This document shows, piece after piece, positions 63,355 through 64,000 of a stretch of DNA of 64,000 nucleotides (position 1 is the first letter of the stretch; every line of letters starts with the position of its first letter). This DNA comes from Caldilineaceae bacterium (GTDB taxonomy: Bacteria; Chloroflexota; Anaerolineae; Caldilineales; Caldilineaceae): assembly GCA_958295845.1 (NCBI GenBank), contig OY282376.1, forward strand, positions 3,671,022 through 3,735,021. Direction: 5' to 3'. A program made the position numbers and the translations under genes. A model generated the notes under the pieces. It saw only the letters and a list, made by a program, of their open reading frames with translations. It made no database searches and had not been told where the DNA came from.

Positions 63355-64000
63355 CTATGTCCGTTTGAAGGCTCGTTCCAGTTCACCGGCGCTCAGTCTC
63401 AGCATTGTGGGCCGTCCGTGCGGACATGTGCGGGGGGCACGGCATTTTTCCAACTGGCGCACCAACTCTTTCATCTCGATGTCGCTCAGGACCTGGCCGG
63501 CCTTGATGGACGCTCGCTTACACACCATTTTGACCAGACGGGCCTCCAACTCCTCGCCCACCAGGTCCCGGCTTTCGGCGAGGCCCTGCACTATCTCGTC
63601 GAGGGTGCGTTCGGCATCCTGATTCGAAAGAACAGTGGGAACGGCGCGCACGAGGAAAGTATCGCCGCCAAAGTGCTCAACGCCAAAGCCGAGGGCGTTC
63701 AGGGCGGTCAGGTGCTGCGCGACGAGACCGGCGCGGGCATCGCCCACATGGAGAGAGATAGGAGTCAACAGGCCCTGGCGGGCCACGCCGCCCCCTGTGC
63801 CGCCACTTTCGCGCTGGGCCATGTATTTCTCGTACAGGATCCGTTCATGGGCGGCGTGCTGATCGATCAGGTAGAGACCCTCCGGCCCTTCGGCGACAAC
63901 ATACATTGCGCCGGCCTGACCTACTACGCGAAGGGGAGGCAGAGCCTGGTCATCGGGACGGGGGGACGCTTCCGGCTCACCGGCAGGGGAAGGCGGTGAA
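63355..64000 (-). CDS. mutL: DNA mismatch repair protein MutL, C-terminal part (cut by window edge)
   Basis: The frame stays open to the right edge. The visible 214 residues are the MutL dimerisation domain. The endonuclease motif DQHAAHERILYEK (DQHA-x2-E-x4-E) and the terminal CPHGRPT are both present, so this is the nicking type of MutL found in bacteria without MutH. About 30 residues of Pro-rich linker precede GQAGAMYVVAEG. The N-terminal ATPase domain is outside the window. Confidence 0.93.
   Translation of the reverse strand, partial: SPPSPAGEPEASPRPDDQALPPLRVVGQAGAMYVVAEGPEGLYLIDQHAAHERILYEKYMAQRESGGTGGGVARQGLLTPISLHVGDARAGLVAQHLTALNALGFGVEHFGGDTFLVRAVPTVLSNQDAERTLDEIVQGLAESRDLVGEELEARLVKMVCKRASIKAGQVLSDIEMKELVRQLEKCRAPRTCPHGRPTMLRLSAGELERAFKRT

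Noticed and set aside
1..64000. tRNA, rRNA or other structural RNA genes
   Set aside because: I looked in the larger spacers for cloverleaf or conserved rRNA sequence and found none; a covariance-model search would be needed to exclude small RNAs.

Overview
The window is GC-rich bacterial DNA with no rRNA, tRNA, phage or plasmid backbone visible. I infer a Chloroflexota member, most like the Caldilinea group. The grounds are Tat-type family-5 solute-binding lipoproteins with acidic Ala/Glu/Pro linkers, many cytoplasmic beta-propeller proteins, a baseplate-J-like membrane protein beside alaS and ruvX, a tig-clpP-clpX cluster, and many GC-rich intergenic repeats. This assignment rests on gene style, not on a phylogenetic marker search.

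Region 1 (1-24,900) is almost entirely on the minus strand and is an uptake and processing island. It holds one complete peptide/oligosaccharide-type ABC transporter (two permeases, two ATPases), four large Tat-exported binding lipoproteins, five paralogous cytoplasmic beta-propeller proteins resembling oligogalacturonate lyases, one FG-GAP/VCBS propeller, a small unknown protein and an FAH-family enzyme. The four binding proteins seem to share the single transporter. Part of the island, a cassette of binding protein, about 450 bp spacer with a conserved hairpin, and propeller, is a diverged tandem duplication. A repeat-rich gap with an orphan ribbon-helix-helix antitoxin (12.1-13.8 kb) interrupts the island.

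Region 2 (25,000-33,600) starts with a repeat-dense spacer: six hairpin units, a dispersed element and a heptamer array. A plus-strand operon follows, encoding an enolase-superfamily sugar-acid dehydratase, a SelA-like PLP enzyme, a class V aminotransferase and a fused FAD/Fe-S 2-hydroxyacid dehydrogenase. With the FAH protein, these look like catabolic enzymes for sugar acids or amino-sugar acids, possibly the imported material. That link is inference.

Region 3 (33,600-45,400) carries a DUF3048 lipoprotein, pyruvate kinase and two UMF1-type MFS transporters separated by a decayed copy of the pyruvate kinase 3' end (a clear segmental duplication). MtaB, a TIM-barrel isomerase with a possible leaderless promoter, a glutamate dehydrogenase with a long N-terminal extension, and a HepT-MntA toxin-antitoxin pair follow.

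Region 4 (45,400-64,000) is mostly housekeeping. It has alaS / baseplate-J-like / ruvX, an ABC-2 exporter operon, a zinc-ribbon membrane protein with three tandem M42 aminopeptidases, mutY, tig-clpP-clpX, a DUF457 membrane protein and the C-terminal part of mutL running off the right edge.
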